Assembly (NCBI GenBank): GCA_019114015.1
Contig: DXGG01000236.1
Location: forward strand, 1-8,407
Source: Candidatus Onthomorpha intestinigallinarum
Lineage (GTDB): Bacteria > Bacteroidota > Bacteroidia > Bacteroidales > P3
DNA length: 8,407 bases
Direction of reading: 5' to 3'
The notes under the pieces were generated by a model. It made no database searches and had not been told where the DNA came from. It saw nothing but the letters and a program-made list of their open reading frames with translations. This document shows positions 6,900 through 8,407 of this stretch, piece after piece. The translations under genes were made by a program, and so were the position numbers. How positions within the stretch are numbered: the first letter of the stretch is position 1; each line of letters starts with the position of its first letter.

Positions 6900-7571
6900 C
6901 TACGCTTTAAGGCTAAACGTCAGATACGTTATCGGTTTACCCTCCTTCAAATACATCGACTCGTAAAAGGTCTGTATTTCCACAGCCTCCGAATCGCATC
7001 CCGATCCGTAGAGGTCATCCGTATTGTAGACAACATTATGACCCAAAGGTTTAAGAACCTGATTCAAAGTAAAGTCATACAATTCATAAGAGTCTGTCTT
7101 CAAATGTATTAAGCCGTCCGGCTTTATAATCTTTTCATATATTTTCAGGAATCTCTCGCAAGTGAGACGCTTGTTGGGCTTTTTCAACTGCGGGTCGGGA
7201 AACGTAATCCATATACTGTCAACCTCTCCCGTGTCAAAATAATACTGCAACATCTGTATATGAGTCCTTATAAAGGCCACATTTTGCATTTTCTCCTCAT
7301 TTGATGTCTTGCATCCCCTCCAAAGTCTCGCACCCTTTATGTCTATGCCTATGAAGTTCATCTCGGGATGTCTTCTTGCCAGTCCTATGGTATATTCTCC
7401 CTTGCCGCAACCCAGTTCCAGAACGATGGGGTTGTCATTTCCGAAAAAATCACTGCACCATTTTCCTTTCAGAAAAAAATTTTTTGTTTCCTGAATCCGT
7501 GAAAACGGAATCTGAAACAAATTTTCGAAAGTCTCGTTTTCGGCAAATCTTGCCAACTTGTTTTTTCCCAC
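6900..7571 (-). CDS. trmB: tRNA (guanine-N7-)-methyltransferase
   Basis: This 223-residue SAM-dependent methyltransferase makes 7-methylguanosine at position 46 in the variable loop of tRNA. Visible motifs are the SAM loop VLELGCGKGEY at residues 50-60, GIDIKG at 75-80, the family signature FPDPQLKKPNKR at 124-135, LKTD at 157-160 and the C-terminal TFYE at 201-204. Length is normal. The start is a GTG at 7571-7569, placed directly after the TAA of tsaB (TAAGTG, no spacer). It is supported because the encoded MGKNKLARFAE is the usual TrmB N-terminus and no nearby ATG is in frame. This arrangement suggests translation by re-initiation after tsaB. Together with tsaB it forms a tRNA-modification pair. 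Confidence 0.95.
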   Translation of the reverse strand: MGKNKLARFAENETFENLFQIPFSRIQETKNFFLKGKWCSDFFGNDNPIVLELGCGKGEYTIGLARRHPEMNFIGIDIKGARLWRGCKTSNEEKMQNVAFIRTHIQMLQYYFDTGEVDSIWITFPDPQLKKPNKRLTCERFLKIYEKIIKPDGLIHLKTDSYELYDFTLNQVLKPLGHNVVYNTDDLYGSGCDSEAVEIQTFYESMYLKEGKPITYLTFSLKA

Positions 7572-8267
7572 TTAATACAATCCTTTTACCTGAGAACGCA
7601 CCGCCACAAACGACTTGAGATAGAAAGGCTCGAAATAGGCTACATCCTCAAATTCCTTTTTCAAAAACTTCTCATGAGCCGGCACCGCCATGTTGTATGC
7701 CGAAAGTTCGACCGCATCGTCATAATGATAGTTAGGTTTGTTCCCGAAAAGAACCCTGGTTTTCGGGGCACCGTCACCGACAAGAACGACGCTGTCGCAA
7801 CCGGAAAGATATCCGTCGTAAATATCCTCTGTCAGCACATCTGCCGAACAGTCCTTCACTGTTACAAGTGCGGGGTCGAATATGTTGGAATAGACCTCCA
7901 TACGTCTGGCATCTATCATTGTCAAAACGTAAGAGCCGGGATGTCTGTCCGCCGCCGTCTTTGCCAGTATCAAAGGGGTTGGCACCGCCACAACAGGTAT
8001 GTCCAGAGCATAGGCAAAACCCTTCACGGAACTTGCGCCTATTCTCAGCCCCGTATATGAGCCGGGACCTATGGACAATGCCACAAAGGACAAATCCGGA
8101 TACTTAAATCCAGTCGTTCTGAAAAGGGTGTCGACCAGTACGGCCAGTTTTGCAGAATGTGCATTTGGTTCTTCGGCCTGCTCCAACGCCACCACGGTAT
8201 CACCGTCGGCCAAAGCGCAAGAACACATCCTGCCAGATGTTTCTATCAATAATGATAAGGTGTGCAT
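7572..8267 (-). CDS. tsaB: tRNA threonylcarbamoyladenosine biosynthesis protein TsaB
   Basis: This 231-residue ASKHA-fold protein is the scaffold partner of TsaD and TsaE in making N6-threonylcarbamoyladenosine at A37 of ANN-decoding tRNAs. Motifs are LLIETSGRMCSCAL at residues 6-19, HSAKL at 37-41, the hallmark IGPGSYTGLRIG at 66-77, and TMIDARRMEVY around 139. The open frame runs up to an ATG at 8351, but that extension contains the promoter and adds 28 residues foreign to the family. The ATG at 8267 gives an N-terminus closest to family length. The ATG at 8276 (three residues longer) is the alternative. With the promoter at 8292-8321 the leader would be only about 10-20 bases. The stop abuts the trmB GTG. 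This is the first gene of the tsaB-trmB-TPR unit. Confidence 0.93.
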   Translation of the reverse strand: MHTLSLLIETSGRMCSCALADGDTVVALEQAEEPNAHSAKLAVLVDTLFRTTGFKYPDLSFVALSIGPGSYTGLRIGASSVKGFAYALDIPVVAVPTPLILAKTAADRHPGSYVLTMIDARRMEVYSNIFDPALVTVKDCSADVLTEDIYDGYLSGCDSVVLVGDGAPKTRVLFGNKPNYHYDDAVELSAYNMAVPAHEKFLKKEFEDVAYFEPFYLKSFVAVRSQVKGLY

Positions 8268-8291
8268 ATATGCCATTACGTTTTGAAACGG

Positions 8292-8321
8292 CAAAGGTAC
8301 ATAAAAAACCAAAGATTCAAA
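8292..8321 (-). promoter_or_regulatory. Bacteroidota-type promoter for the tsaB unit
   Basis: On the minus strand TACCTTTG (8299-8292) is an exact match to the -7 consensus TAnnTTTG, and TTTG (8321-8318) matches the -33 box with an 18-base spacer, one base shorter than usual. Transcription should begin near 8283-8287, just before the tsaB start. This is the best promoter match in the window and argues against translating tsaB from the farther upstream ATG at 8351. Confidence 0.75.
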
Positions 8322-8334
8322 ACAGGAATAGCCA

Positions 8335-8407
8335 TTACAATTCATCCTCATGCAGGCCGAAAGATATTTTTTTAATCAAAACATAGTCAATTCGGAACTT
8401 ATTCGTA
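8335..8407. other. Right-edge region with two competing partial reading frames
   Basis: On the plus strand an ATG at 8350 opens a frame that runs to the window edge, beginning MQAERYFFNQNIVNSELIR (19 residues). On the minus strand a frame enters from the edge and stops at TAA 8337-8335, ending FGLHEDEL (about 23 residues). They are antisense to each other, so at most one is likely real. The first would be a gene divergent from tsaB, the second the gene just upstream of tsaB on the same strand. The tsaB promoter lies outside both. I recognise no family in either piece. Confidence 0.35.

Noticed and set aside
8268..8351. Upstream extension of tsaB to the ATG at 8351
   Set aside because: It contains the TTTG/TACCTTTG promoter and adds 28 residues absent from the TsaB family.

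Overview
The window looks like ordinary chromosomal DNA from a Bacteroidota member, most likely of the order Bacteroidales; I cannot name the genus. The evidence is a methylmalonyl-CoA mutase small subunit of the Bacteroidales type, Bacteroidota-style promoters (TTTG / TAnnTTTG) before tsaB and mutA, no clear Shine-Dalgarno sequences, signal peptides ending in A-x-A|Q, and a DUF4932 exported protein. I see no mobile element, CRISPR array, tRNA or rRNA.

Left part, plus strand (1-1489): the tail of an unidentified gene overlaps a Rossmann/DUF2520 protein, which overlaps a SIRT5/CobB-like sirtuin by ATGA. These three look like one translationally coupled operon. A separate plus-strand gene (1592-2689) then encodes a secreted DUF4932 protein with an HEFNH zinc-peptidase motif. 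It is clearly more AT-rich than its neighbours.

Middle and right parts, minus strand (2750-8267), read from right to left. A good promoter at 8292-8321 drives tsaB (t6A tRNA modification), directly abutted by trmB (m7G46 tRNA methylation, GTG start). A secreted TPR protein follows after a 34-nt gap, and the unit ends in an intrinsic terminator (5803-5836). Next, mutA has its own promoter (5761-5792) and its own terminator (3793-3841). No mutB follows it. Instead a family 2 glycosyltransferase begins 11 nt past the terminator T-tract and converges on the DUF4932 gene.

At the right edge (8335-8407) two mutually antisense reading frames run off the window: the start of a divergent plus-strand gene, or the end of another minus-strand gene. 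I cannot decide between them.

Functional links: tsaB and trmB form a plausible tRNA-modification pair. MutA belongs to the succinate/propionate (methylmalonyl-CoA) pathway. The sirtuin carries the Tyr-x-x-Arg signature of desuccinylases but none of the zinc-binding cysteines. I find no convincing new multi-gene system. The points most worth a second look are the zinc-less sirtuin coupled to a DUF2520 protein, the solitary mutA, the terminator pressed against the glycosyltransferase start, and the AT-rich secreted DUF4932 metallopeptidase candidate.
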